A stretch of 64,000 bases of DNA from DSVZ01 sp037439785 (GTDB taxonomy: Bacteria; Verrucomicrobiota; Verrucomicrobiia; Limisphaerales; J093), in NCBI GenBank assembly GCA_037439785.1, contig JBBIVJ010000022.1, forward strand, positions 13,216 to 77,215, written 5' to 3'. The notes beneath the pieces were generated by a model. That model was not told where the DNA came from, made no database searches, and saw only the letters and a program-made list of their open reading frames with translations. The translations under genes were made by a program, and so were the position numbers. Of the stretch, positions 1 to 8,059 are shown piece by piece (the first letter of the stretch is position 1; each line of letters opens with the position of its first letter).

Positions 1-400
1 CGGTCTCCGCCAACGCCGCATCGTCCAGGCTGGTCAACACCGTCACCCCCAGTACCAACGGCGGCGGCCGACCCGCCGCGTGCGCCGCCGTCCGGGCGGC
101 CTGCCCCGCCGCCTCGAGCATCGCCCGGCCGCCCGCGGCATGCACGGTGAGCATCTGGACGTCCAGGCGCACGGCGGCCTCGACCGCACGGGCCACCGTG
201 TGGGGGATGTCGTGCAGCTTGAGGTCCAGAAAGACCGGTGCCCCCCCCGCCCGCAGGGCGCGCACCAGCTCCGGGCCGGCGGCGGTGAAGAGTTCCAGGC
301 CGACCTTCAGGGCCCCGCTCACCGGCGCCAGCACGTCGGCCAGGGCCAGCGCGCGGGAAGCCTCCGGTACATCCAGGGCGACGATGATCGGATTGCGCAT
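1..400 (-). CDS. pyrF: Orotidine 5'-phosphate decarboxylase, C-terminal part outside window
   Basis: Decarboxylates OMP to UMP, the last step of de novo pyrimidine synthesis, in the cytoplasm. Reading the minus strand from the ATG at 400 gives MRNPIIVALDVPEAS, the usual first beta strand of the family. The active-site motif DLKLHDIP follows at about residue 58, with the catalytic Lys between the acidic residues, and then LTVHAAGGRAM. About 133 of an expected 230 or so residues are present. The rest lies left of position 1. It is transcribed divergently from dnaB, with about 120 bp between them. Family assignment is firm; nothing looks broken in the part that is visible. Confidence 0.93.
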   Translation of the reverse strand, partial: MRNPIIVALDVPEASRALALADVLAPVSGALKVGLELFTAAGPELVRALRAGGAPVFLDLKLHDIPHTVARAVEAAVRLDVQMLTVHAAGGRAMLEAAGQAARTAAHAAGRPPPLVLGVTVLTSLDDAALAET

Positions 401-521
401 CGCCGCCCAGCCTGCGCCGGGGCGCGCCGGGGCGGAAGCAGGATTTGCGGTGGTCACGGGGCGGGGAGGTGAGCGCCTGCGCCGGTGGGCAGGGGGCCTG
501 TGAACTGCCGGTGAAGAGGCG

Positions 522-2093
522 GTGAAGCGCGGCGAAGAACTTGATTTTGCTCGCCGGCCGGACGGCTGGTTTGATGGCGCGCCGATGGACACTGCCACCG
601 CTGCCCCAACCGGCGCCCCGGCGCCTGACCTGCAAACCGCCCCGCCCCGCCGCGGACCCCGGCCCTCTCCGTCCGGCGGGCCGCGGCTGGACCGCATCCC
701 GCCGCATTCGATCGAGGCGGAACGGGGGGTGTTGGGGTGCGTGTTGCTCAATCCCACCGAAGGGGTGGGGACCTGCTTCGAGCACTTCACCCGCGGGGAG
801 GACTTCTTCTACGACCCCCGCCACCAGACCATTTTCAGCGCCATTGTCGAGCTGGGCGACCAGCAGGCGGCGGTGGACCTGGTGACGTTGGGCGCCCGCC
901 TCCAGGACAAGGGCCTGCTCGAGGCTGTCGGGGGGTATGCCTACCTGAACGCGCTGTTGGACGCGGTGCCCTCGGCGGCCAACCTGGGCTACTACCTGAC
1001 CCTGGTGCGGGAGAAATACCTGCTGCGGCGGCTCATCCAGACCTGCACCCGCCTGGTGGGCGAGGCCTACGAGGAAGTGACCAGTGTTGACGCGTTTCTG
1101 GACCGGGCGGAGGCGGAGGTGCTGGCCGTCCACCACGAACGGAAGGCGGCCACCAGCCGTTCGATCCACGAGCTGGTGGACAAGGCCATGCACCGGATTG
1201 AACATTTCCTGACCCACCGCGGACAGTTGTCCGGTCTGGCCACGGGCTTTCCGGACCTGGACAAAAAAACCAACGGCCTGCAGGCCGGGGAGATGATCGT
1301 GATTGCCGCCCGGCCCAGCATGGGCAAGACCAGCCTGGCGATGAACATCGCCGAGCACGTGGCGGTGGGCTCGCGCCTGCCGGTGGGGGTGTTCAGCCTG
1401 GAGATGACCGCCGAGGCGCTGGTCATGCGCCTGCTCTGCTCGCTGGCCCGCGTCAACCACCACTCCCTCCGGGAGGGGGGCCTGGCGGAGAAAGACTTCG
1501 TGCGGCTGGCCGACGCCACCAGCCAACTGGCCCGGGCCCCGCTCTACATTGATGACACCGCCGGTCTTACCATCCTCCAACTGCGCGCCCGCGCCCGCCG
1601 GATGAAGGAACGCCATGACATCAAACTCTTTGTCATTGACTACCTCCAACTGCTCCAGTCAGCTAACCCCCGCCGCGGGGACATGAACCGGGCGCAGGAG
1701 ATCGCGGAGATATCCAGCGGGGTCAAGGCCCTGGCCAAGGAACTGGACGTGCCGGTGATCGTGCTCAGCCAGTTGAACCGCGACCTGGAGCGGGAGCGCC
1801 ACCGCAAACCGCGGCTTTCGGACCTGCGCGAGTCCGGTGCCATCGAGCAGGATGCGGACGTGGTGGGGCTGCTCTACAAGGCCGACCCGAAGAACCCGCG
1901 CGAGCCGGCCTCCGGCGAAGAGGACGAGGAGACGTCCGGCGACAGCGTCATGGTCAATTTGTTGATCGCCAAACAGCGCAATGGTCCCACCGGGGATGTG
2001 CACCTGGTGTTCCTGAAGCCTTTCACCCGCTTCGAAAGCGCCGCCGCCTTCCCCGCGGATGAGACCGGCGGCGATGGCGGCACCTCCTCATGA
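522..2093 (+). CDS. dnaB: Replicative DNA helicase DnaB
   Basis: Hexameric ATP-driven 5'-3' helicase that unwinds DNA at the replication fork. The 523-residue product has the N-terminal DnaB domain (PHSIEAERGVLGCVLL, about residues 60-165). The RecA-like motor follows, with Walker A ARPSMGKTS at about 263-271, Walker B LFVIDYLQLL, and the conserved SQLNRDLERE and LRESGAIEQDADVV segments. The first 60 residues are Pro/Ala-rich and not conserved. The GTG at 522 is the longest start; the in-frame ATG at 585 is an equally plausible start, and neither has a convincing Shine-Dalgarno. An acidic insert (EEDEETSGD) sits near the C-terminus. The stop overlaps bamA by four bases (ATGA), which implies translational coupling. 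Confidence 0.95.
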   Translation: MKRGEELDFARRPDGWFDGAPMDTATAAPTGAPAPDLQTAPPRRGPRPSPSGGPRLDRIPPHSIEAERGVLGCVLLNPTEGVGTCFEHFTRGEDFFYDPRHQTIFSAIVELGDQQAAVDLVTLGARLQDKGLLEAVGGYAYLNALLDAVPSAANLGYYLTLVREKYLLRRLIQTCTRLVGEAYEEVTSVDAFLDRAEAEVLAVHHERKAATSRSIHELVDKAMHRIEHFLTHRGQLSGLATGFPDLDKKTNGLQAGEMIVIAARPSMGKTSLAMNIAEHVAVGSRLPVGVFSLEMTAEALVMRLLCSLARVNHHSLREGGLAEKDFVRLADATSQLARAPLYIDDTAGLTILQLRARARRMKERHDIKLFVIDYLQLLQSANPRRGDMNRAQEIAEISSGVKALAKELDVPVIVLSQLNRDLERERHRKPRLSDLRESGAIEQDADVVGLLYKADPKNPREPASGEEDEETSGDSVMVNLLIAKQRNGPTGDVHLVFLKPFTRFESAAAFPADETGGDGGTSS

Positions 2094-4510
2094 ACTCCCC
2101 CCTCAGGCGTGGCGTCTGGTTGGGGGTGGTGCTGGCCCTGCTGGCCCCCGCCCCCCTCCGCGCCCAAACCGCGCCGGTCATCCGGGCCATCGAAATCCAG
2201 CACGTCGGCCCCCCGGCCGCCAGCGACAGCCTCATCCGCGCCAGCATCCGCGTCCGCCCCGGCGAAACCTACGGCCAGACCAGCGTGGACGACGACATCC
2301 AGAGCCTCTATGCCCGGGGGTACTTCTACAACATCCGCGTCGAGCAGGTCCCCGTCGAGGACGGGGTCAAGCTGATCTTCCGCCTCCAGGGCAAGCCCAC
2401 CCTCACCCAAATCCAGTTCCGCGGCAACACGAAGTACTCCGAGAAACGCCTCCGCAAAAAGGTCACCTCGAAGGTGGGCGAGCCCCTGGACGAGCGCAAG
2501 CTCTTCAACGACACCCAGGAAATCCTCAAGCTCTACCAAAAAGCCGGCTACCAGCGCACCCAGGTCAAGTACGTGCCGGTCATTGACGCCGCCCTGGGCC
2601 GCGGCACGGTCACCTTCGAAATCACCGAGGCCCCCAAGGTCAAGATTGACGACGTGCAGTTCCTCGGCGCCCAGGCCTTCAGCCAGGGCCGCCTGCGCCG
2701 GGTCATCAAGACCCGCCGCCACTGGTTCCTGTCCTGGCTGACCGGCAGCGGCAGGCTCAAGGACGACGTCTTCGCCGAGGACCGCCAGCGCCTGGCCGAG
2801 TTTTACCGCGAGGCCGGCTACATTGACTTTGAAATCCGCGACGTCCAGTTCGAGCAGGTGGACCCCAGGTGGATGGTGATCCAGTTCCACCTCGGCGAGG
2901 GCACCCAGTACCGCGTCGGCGCGGTCGAGCTCCAGGGCAACGAAACCTTCCCCACCGACGAAATCACCAGCCGCATGGTCACCCGCGACAAGGGCAGGGT
3001 CAGCCGCGGCCTGAGCATGGGCCCGGGCACGGTCTTCACCCCCAGCGGTCTGGCCCGCGACCGCGAGGGCATCCAGGATTACTACGGCGCCCGCGGCTAC
3101 ATTGACGCCGTCGTCCGCCCCCAAACCCTCCCCAACACCGCCCTGGGCACGATGGACGTGACCTACCAGATCCGGGAGGGCCAGAAATCCTACATCGAGA
3201 AGATCGAAATCCGCGGCAACACCAAGACCCGCGACCGCGTGATCCGCCGCGAGCTGGCCGTCCACCCCGGCGAGGTGTTCGACATGGTCCGCGTCCGCCT
3301 CAGCACCAACCGCCTCTACGGCCTGAACTACTTCAGCAAGGTGGAGGCCGCCCCGGAACCCACCGACGTGCCCGACCGCAAAAACCTCGTCATCGGCGTC
3401 GAGGAAAAAAGCACCGGGGACGTGCGCCTGGGCGCCGGCTTCAGCTCGCTGGACCAGCTCACCGGCTTTTTCGAGCTCAGCCAGGGCAACTACGACCTGT
3501 TCAAGCCCCCCTATTTTCTGGGCACCGGCGGGGGCCAGAAGCTGCGCCTGCGCCTGGCCGTGGGCACCCGCCGCCGCGATTTCCAGCTCACCTTCATCGA
3601 ACCGTGGTTCCTCGGCCGCAAACTGGCCCTCACCACCGACCTGTTCTACCGCGAACTGCTCTTCTACAGCGACCTCTACGACGTGGTGCACGGCGGCGCG
3701 CGCCTCACCCTCACCCGCACCCTTTGGAACGACTTCTGGCGCGGCACCGTCGGCTACGCCATCGAAAACGTCGGCATCGTCAACCTCCCCGGCATCGACA
3801 CCGTGCCCGGCCCGGACGGTGCCCCGGTCCCCGTGGACCGCGTGCCGGCCGAAATCCGGGCCGAAGAGGGCTACTCCCTGGCCTCGAAGGTCCTGGCCTC
3901 GCTCACCTACGACACCCGCAACAGCGTGCTCCTGCCCAACCGCGGCCAGCAGACCACCCTGCGCGGGGAAATCGCCGGCGGGCCGCTGGGGGGGGACACC
4001 GACTTTTACAAGCTGGAGTTGGAGACCGCCCACTATTTCCGAGGCCTGCTCCCAGGTCACGTGCTCGAACTGGTCGGCCGCATCGGCGTGGTGGACAACC
4101 ACGGCTTCGCCACCCACGTCCGGCTCTTTGACCGCTTCTTCCTGGGCGGCCTTTACACCCTGCGCGGCTACCGCTTCCGCAGCATCGGCCCCTACGACTC
4201 GACCGGGGATGAACCCATCGGCGGCCGCACCTTCTGGTTCGCCTCCGCCGAGTACAGCATCCCCATCATTGAACGGCTGCGCCTGGCCGCGTTCTATGAC
4301 ATCGGCAACGTGTACCCGGACGCCTACAGCTTCGACACCGCCGGCCCCGACTACGGCACCTATGCCGACAACTGGGGCATCGGCATCCGCCTGAACATCC
4401 CCGGCATGGGCCCCCTGCGCCTGGACTACGCCATCCCCCTGACCCACGACCGCTTCGTGGGGGACGACGGCCGCTTCCAGTTCAGCGTGGGCTACACCCG
4501 CGATTACTAA
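2090..4510 (+). CDS. bamA: Outer membrane protein assembly factor BamA
   Basis: Central channel of the BAM complex, which inserts beta-barrel proteins into the outer membrane. The 806 residues start with a cleavable signal peptide (hydrophobic core GVVLALLAPAPLRA, cleavage near AQT). About five POTRA repeats follow (roughly 30-410, recognisable by IEIRGNTKTRDRVIRREL) and then a 16-strand Omp85 barrel. The barrel carries the loop-6 signature LRGYRFRSIGP and ends in an aromatic residue (SVGYTRDY). The start ATG overlaps the dnaB stop. ompH follows after 23 bp, the classical bamA-skp pair. Placement directly behind dnaB is unusual, because bamA is more often near rseP, dxr and cdsA; those last two lie about 25 kb away here. 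Confidence 0.96.
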   Translation: MNSPLRRGVWLGVVLALLAPAPLRAQTAPVIRAIEIQHVGPPAASDSLIRASIRVRPGETYGQTSVDDDIQSLYARGYFYNIRVEQVPVEDGVKLIFRLQGKPTLTQIQFRGNTKYSEKRLRKKVTSKVGEPLDERKLFNDTQEILKLYQKAGYQRTQVKYVPVIDAALGRGTVTFEITEAPKVKIDDVQFLGAQAFSQGRLRRVIKTRRHWFLSWLTGSGRLKDDVFAEDRQRLAEFYREAGYIDFEIRDVQFEQVDPRWMVIQFHLGEGTQYRVGAVELQGNETFPTDEITSRMVTRDKGRVSRGLSMGPGTVFTPSGLARDREGIQDYYGARGYIDAVVRPQTLPNTALGTMDVTYQIREGQKSYIEKIEIRGNTKTRDRVIRRELAVHPGEVFDMVRVRLSTNRLYGLNYFSKVEAAPEPTDVPDRKNLVIGVEEKSTGDVRLGAGFSSLDQLTGFFELSQGNYDLFKPPYFLGTGGGQKLRLRLAVGTRRRDFQLTFIEPWFLGRKLALTTDLFYRELLFYSDLYDVVHGGARLTLTRTLWNDFWRGTVGYAIENVGIVNLPGIDTVPGPDGAPVPVDRVPAEIRAEEGYSLASKVLASLTYDTRNSVLLPNRGQQTTLRGEIAGGPLGGDTDFYKLELETAHYFRGLLPGHVLELVGRIGVVDNHGFATHVRLFDRFFLGGLYTLRGYRFRSIGPYDSTGDEPIGGRTFWFASAEYSIPIIERLRLAAFYDIGNVYPDAYSFDTAGPDYGTYADNWGIGIRLNIPGMGPLRLDYAIPLTHDRFVGDDGRFQFSVGYTRDY

Positions 4511-4533
4511 CCTCAACCCCCGCCCCTGACCCC

Positions 4534-5142
4534 ATGAACCTGCTGACCCGCACCCTCCTGGCCGGCCTGCTCCTCGGCCTGACCTCCCTGGCCGTCCACG
4601 CCCAGACCCGCCTCGCCGTCGTCAACATGAAGACCGTCTTCGACGGCTACTGGAAGACCAAGCAATCCGACGCCACCATCAAGGAGCGCCAGGGCGAATA
4701 CGAGAAGGAGCGGCGCAAGATGCAGGAAGAATACGAGAAACTCAGCGCCGAGTTCCGCGAGCTGGACCGCAGCGCCCGCGACCCCGCCGTCTCCGAGGAG
4801 GAACAGCGCAAGCGCCGCGACCAGGCCAGCAGCAAGCTGCTGGAAATCCGCGAAATCGAGCGCAGCGCCCGCGACTACGAAACCAACTTCCGCACCCAGA
4901 TCGCCGACCAAATCCAGCGGCTGCGGGAAAACATCTTCCGGGACATCCGCGAAGTCGTCGAGGCCCGCGCCCGCGCCGGCAACTACAACCTGGTGCTCAA
5001 CACCGCCGCCGAACAAAACCAGGTGCCGGCGGTCATGTTCGTCGTCGGCCTGCCCGACCTCACCCAGGAGGTCCTCACCGAACTCAACAGCAAGGCGCCG
5101 CCCGGTGCCCTCGACAGCAAGGCCGCCGCCCCCAAACCCTGA
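4534..5142 (+). CDS. OmpH/Skp-family periplasmic chaperone
   Basis: Probable periplasmic holdase that keeps unfolded outer-membrane proteins soluble on their way to BamA. The 202 residues comprise a signal peptide (LLTRTLLAGLLLGLTSLAVHA, cut after AHAQT), the typical first strand RLAVVNMKTVFDGYWKTK, and a long charged coiled coil (about residues 45-150) rich in Glu, Arg and Lys. The C-terminal part ELNSKAPPGA is short. This architecture matches Skp/OmpH tentacles. It is the last gene of dnaB-bamA-ompH and is followed 25 bp later by a strong terminator. Sequence identity within this family is low, so the call rests on architecture plus the bamA neighbourhood. Confidence 0.88.
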   Translation: MNLLTRTLLAGLLLGLTSLAVHAQTRLAVVNMKTVFDGYWKTKQSDATIKERQGEYEKERRKMQEEYEKLSAEFRELDRSARDPAVSEEEQRKRRDQASSKLLEIREIERSARDYETNFRTQIADQIQRLRENIFRDIREVVEARARAGNYNLVLNTAAEQNQVPAVMFVVGLPDLTQEVLTELNSKAPPGALDSKAAAPKP

Positions 5143-5167
5143 GGCCGGCCGGCCGCCAGTGCGCCCA

Positions 5168-5197
5168 AGCCCCGCCCCCCGCGGCGGGGCTTTTTTT
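5168..5197 (+). terminator. Rho-independent terminator after ompH
   Basis: A 9-bp perfect GC-rich stem (AGCCCCGCC / GGCGGGGCT) with a 6-base loop is followed directly by seven T on the plus strand. It closes the dnaB-bamA-ompH unit. There is no A-run on the left side, so it should not terminate the convergent gene from the other side. Confidence 0.9.
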
Positions 5198-5229
5198 CCC
5201 CGCGCGCCGCTTCACGCCCCGCCGGGCAC

Positions 5230-6396
5230 CTACGGCTCGATGTACACCGGCATCCCCGGCCAGACCCGCTTCAACAACCAAACCGCATCCCAGTTGGCCA
5301 GGCGGAAGCAGCCGTGGGACTCGGTTCGCCCCACCTCCTCCGGCCGCGGCGTCCCGTGGATGCCGTAGCCCGGCCGGTCCAGCCCGATCCACGCCAGCCC
5401 CACTGGATTGTTCGGCCCGGGGGGCAGCGTCAGTGGACGATTCAGCCGCCGGGCCTCGGCCGACTCGGGAAACAACGCCGGCTGGAACGTGTAATTGGGC
5501 TCCAGGGCGCCGGTCACCACGGTGAGCCGGCCCAGGGGACGTTTGTCCACGCGCGCGGCGATGCTGCACGGAAAATGCAGCAACAGGTTGGTCCGGGCGT
5601 CGTAACCGGTGAGCGCACGCTCGCCCAGCCAGATGCGCAGGAAGGCCAGCGGCGCGGGAAGTTCCGGCTCGGGCACGTGCGGCACGGTCACCGCCAGCCC
5701 AGGCCGGGCATGGTCCCAGTCCACTCCCGGATTCAGTTCCCGCACCAGGGCCGGGTGCGCGCGGTGTTCCTCCGCCACCAGCTCCAGCAAATGGGTGTAG
5801 TCCAGCCGGGGCTGTTGGGACTTGCCCAACCAGCTCGGGCTCAGGGGCAGCAGCCGCTCCAGGTCAGGGCGCGTGACCAGCCGCACTGTCAGCGCCGGGC
5901 TCTCCAGCGTCAACCGCCCCCGCGTGGCGGCATCCAACGCCCCGGTCTCCGGCAGCCGTTCCCGCCGCTGGAAGGCCCGCAACGCCGCGCGGGTCTGAGG
6001 GCCCGGCACACCGTCAATCGGGCCGGAGGAAAACCCCCGCCGGGCCAGGGCCACCTGGGCCTCGAAGACATTGGTCACGGCGCGGGGATACCCCGCCCAC
6101 GTCGGGGAAACCGCTTCCGCCGGCGCGGGGCTCTGGCGGGGAGCCGGGACCGGCAAGGGCAGGACGGCGGCGGAAGCCGGGCGCGGCTCCGTGGCCGGAC
6201 CCTCCGCCCGGGGACTGGCGGGCACCGGCTCAGGGCGGGCGGGGCGGACGAGCGGCGGCGGCACCGGCTGCGAACGGTACAACACCCAGCCCACAAAGCT
6301 CAGGCCTGCCGCGGCCACGCCCAGTTGGAGCACCATCCGGACCCCGCTCCGGCCGGGCTCCCCGATTCGCCCTCCCACGCGGCTGCGACGTTTCAT
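5230..6396 (-). CDS. L,D-transpeptidase (YkuD) with peptidoglycan-binding domain
   Basis: Likely forms 3-3 peptidoglycan cross-links or attaches proteins to peptidoglycan in the periplasm. The 388 residues contain an N-terminal membrane anchor (LQLGVAAAGLSFVGWVLY), a Pro/Ala-rich linker, and a PG_binding_1-like repeat (VALARRGFSSGPIDGVPG...TRAALRAFQ, about 110-160). A LysM-like piece ELNPGVDWDHARPGLAVTVP follows. The C-terminal YkuD domain has the catalytic signature HGTPRPEEVGRTESHGCFR, with His, Ser-His-Gly-Cys and Arg all intact. The ATG at 6396 (MKRRSR) gives a positively charged cytoplasmic tail. It is convergent with ompH. Substrate cannot be told from sequence. Confidence 0.9.
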   Translation of the reverse strand: MKRRSRVGGRIGEPGRSGVRMVLQLGVAAAGLSFVGWVLYRSQPVPPPLVRPARPEPVPASPRAEGPATEPRPASAAVLPLPVPAPRQSPAPAEAVSPTWAGYPRAVTNVFEAQVALARRGFSSGPIDGVPGPQTRAALRAFQRRERLPETGALDAATRGRLTLESPALTVRLVTRPDLERLLPLSPSWLGKSQQPRLDYTHLLELVAEEHRAHPALVRELNPGVDWDHARPGLAVTVPHVPEPELPAPLAFLRIWLGERALTGYDARTNLLLHFPCSIAARVDKRPLGRLTVVTGALEPNYTFQPALFPESAEARRLNRPLTLPPGPNNPVGLAWIGLDRPGYGIHGTPRPEEVGRTESHGCFRLANWDAVWLLKRVWPGMPVYIEP

Positions 6397-6436
6397 GGCC
6401 TGCCCACTTCCCCTCCCGCGCCCGGCCGTCCTGCGC

Positions 6437-7789
6437 TCAGCGACGTGAGGCCGGCGGCCCCCACTGTTGGTCGGCGAAGTCCAGAAACGCCTTCCAATCC
6501 TCGGGCGTGGTCGAGTGTTTGCCGGCGCGGATGAAGTAGCCCAGCCGCCCGCCCGCCAGTTGGCCGTTCGGCGGCATCACCGCGGGCGGCCGCCCCGGCG
6601 CGCCCAGCAGCGCGTACACCGGTTCCGCCGCGCGCAGCACCTCGAACTGGCCTGCCGGGTTGGCCCACTGATCCTCGGTGGCGTTGGACAGCAGGACCGG
6701 CCGCGGCGCACACAGGGCGACCAGCGCATGCTGATCAAACGGCAGCCGCTCCGGCGCGTCGTTGAAGCGCTTGAACGCCGCGTTGAACCAGTGCGGGAAC
6801 CGGTCGTTGATCTGGCGCACCGACTCCCCCACCCGTCCCCGGCTCGGGGCCGAGCCGCCACAGCCCGCCTGGTGGCACAGGATCAACCCGATCCGCTCAT
6901 CGAACGCCCCGGCCAGCAGGGCGGCCTTGCCGTTGCGGGAATGCCCGAACACTGCCAGGCGCTTCCCATCCACCGCACGATCCGTCACCAGGTAATCCAC
7001 CGCCCGCTGCAGGCCCCAGGCCCACGCGGCCAACGTGGCCCAGTCGTACTCGCCCCGGGCGTACCGCTCCGGACAGGCGGGGCAGCGCTGGTCCCGCCGC
7101 GGCCGCCGCAACGCCCCTTCCAGACCGCCCCGCGCGGCAAAGGCGCGCAGGCCCTCCGCCGCGTCCGGCCTGTCCGGCTCGACGTCGCCATGATAAAACG
7201 TGGCCAGCGCGTAGCCCCGCTCCAACACCTGCCGCACATCCCACGACACCGCGTTCCCACCGCGCCCTGCCTCCGTCGCCCGGTGGTCCGGGCAGCCGGG
7301 GCAGGAACGGGGCATCCAGCCGCCGGGCAGGGCGATGGCAGGGTCCCCGAGCACCGCGTGATTGCCGCAGAAGTTCAGGCCCAAAATGACCGGCACCGGT
7401 CCGCGCCGCTCCTGCGGGGTCACCACCAGCAGATGGATCGCCGGCGTCCCCGGCGGGCCGAAGCTCAGCCGCAGCTCCCGCCAATGCGCCCGGCCGTCGA
7501 GGGCGTGCGGATTTTCCCCGCGCAGGGTCGCCACCACCCGCTTCGGCGGCGGTGGCAGGTGCCCGTACATGTAGTGCTGGAACAGCGCCAGCAATTCGGG
7601 GCGTCGCTCGCGCCGCCAGACGGACGCGTCCGCCACCCGTCGGCCGTCCCACATCACCAACAGATCGGGCAGCGCCGCCTGCGCGGGGCAGGCCTCCGGC
7701 TCGGGAAACGCCACCCCCGGCCGGGTGGCCGCCCGGGCCGGCGCAACCAGGACCACGACAACCAGCCCGACCCAACACAGCCGTTTCAT
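6437..7789 (-). CDS. CE15-type glucuronoyl esterase, secreted
   Basis: Probably cleaves ester links between glucuronoxylan and lignin, or related sugar esters, outside the cytoplasm. Starting at the ATG at 7789 gives a signal peptide (MKRLCWVGLVVVVLVAPARA) and a 450-residue product; a longer frame upstream lacks a signal peptide. It has an alpha/beta-hydrolase fold with the nucleophile elbow GHSRNGKAAL (CE15 usually GCSRxGK). CE15-typical blocks CGGSAPSRGRVGESV, FPHWFNAAFKRF and LPFDQHALVAL(C)APRPVL follow, with a late His in GKHSTTPEDW. The Ser, acid and His candidates are therefore present. It is a lone gene, not in a polysaccharide-utilisation cluster. Confidence 0.87.
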   Translation of the reverse strand: MKRLCWVGLVVVVLVAPARAATRPGVAFPEPEACPAQAALPDLLVMWDGRRVADASVWRRERRPELLALFQHYMYGHLPPPPKRVVATLRGENPHALDGRAHWRELRLSFGPPGTPAIHLLVVTPQERRGPVPVILGLNFCGNHAVLGDPAIALPGGWMPRSCPGCPDHRATEAGRGGNAVSWDVRQVLERGYALATFYHGDVEPDRPDAAEGLRAFAARGGLEGALRRPRRDQRCPACPERYARGEYDWATLAAWAWGLQRAVDYLVTDRAVDGKRLAVFGHSRNGKAALLAGAFDERIGLILCHQAGCGGSAPSRGRVGESVRQINDRFPHWFNAAFKRFNDAPERLPFDQHALVALCAPRPVLLSNATEDQWANPAGQFEVLRAAEPVYALLGAPGRPPAVMPPNGQLAGGRLGYFIRAGKHSTTPEDWKAFLDFADQQWGPPASRR

Positions 7790-7931
7790 GCCGGCAAGAT
7801 GGGGAGCCCGTGGCGGAAAAACAACCTCCCACTCACCGCCGAGCCCGCCCCTCACGAAGCGGAGAAGTGGGCCGCGGGGCAAAAAGCGTTGCGGGCGGCC
7901 GGCGGTTTTCGCACAGTAACGTCCCCACCGC

Positions 7932-8022
7932 GGAGAGGTGGCAGAGTGGTTTAATGCGCACGCCTGGAGAGCGTGAGTGGGCTAATACCCCACCGGGAGT
8001 TCGAATCTCCCCCTCTCCGCCA
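7932..8022 (+). tRNA. tRNA-Ser (anticodon GGA)
   Basis: The acceptor stem GGAGAGG pairs with CCTCTCC. A D-arm with GTTTAAT, an anticodon stem CACGC/GCGTG with loop CTGGAGA (anticodon GGA), a long type-II variable arm and the T-loop TTCGAAT are all present. CCA is encoded at 8020-8022. It reads UCC/UCU serine codons. A weak promoter-like TTGCGG-17-CACAGT lies just upstream. Confidence 0.96.
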
Positions 8023-8059
8023 GCTTCCTTACCTCCTGACCGCGTCAGCTCCCGCCAAC

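Noticed and set aside
1874..4516. 880-codon open frame opposite bamA, and similar long opposite-strand frames at 14116-15999, 21063-23954 and 53230-55911
   Set aside because: In very GC-rich coding sequence, stop codons are rare in the other frames. The products are Ala/Gly/His/Arg-biased without domains, while the frame opposite each is a clear known gene.
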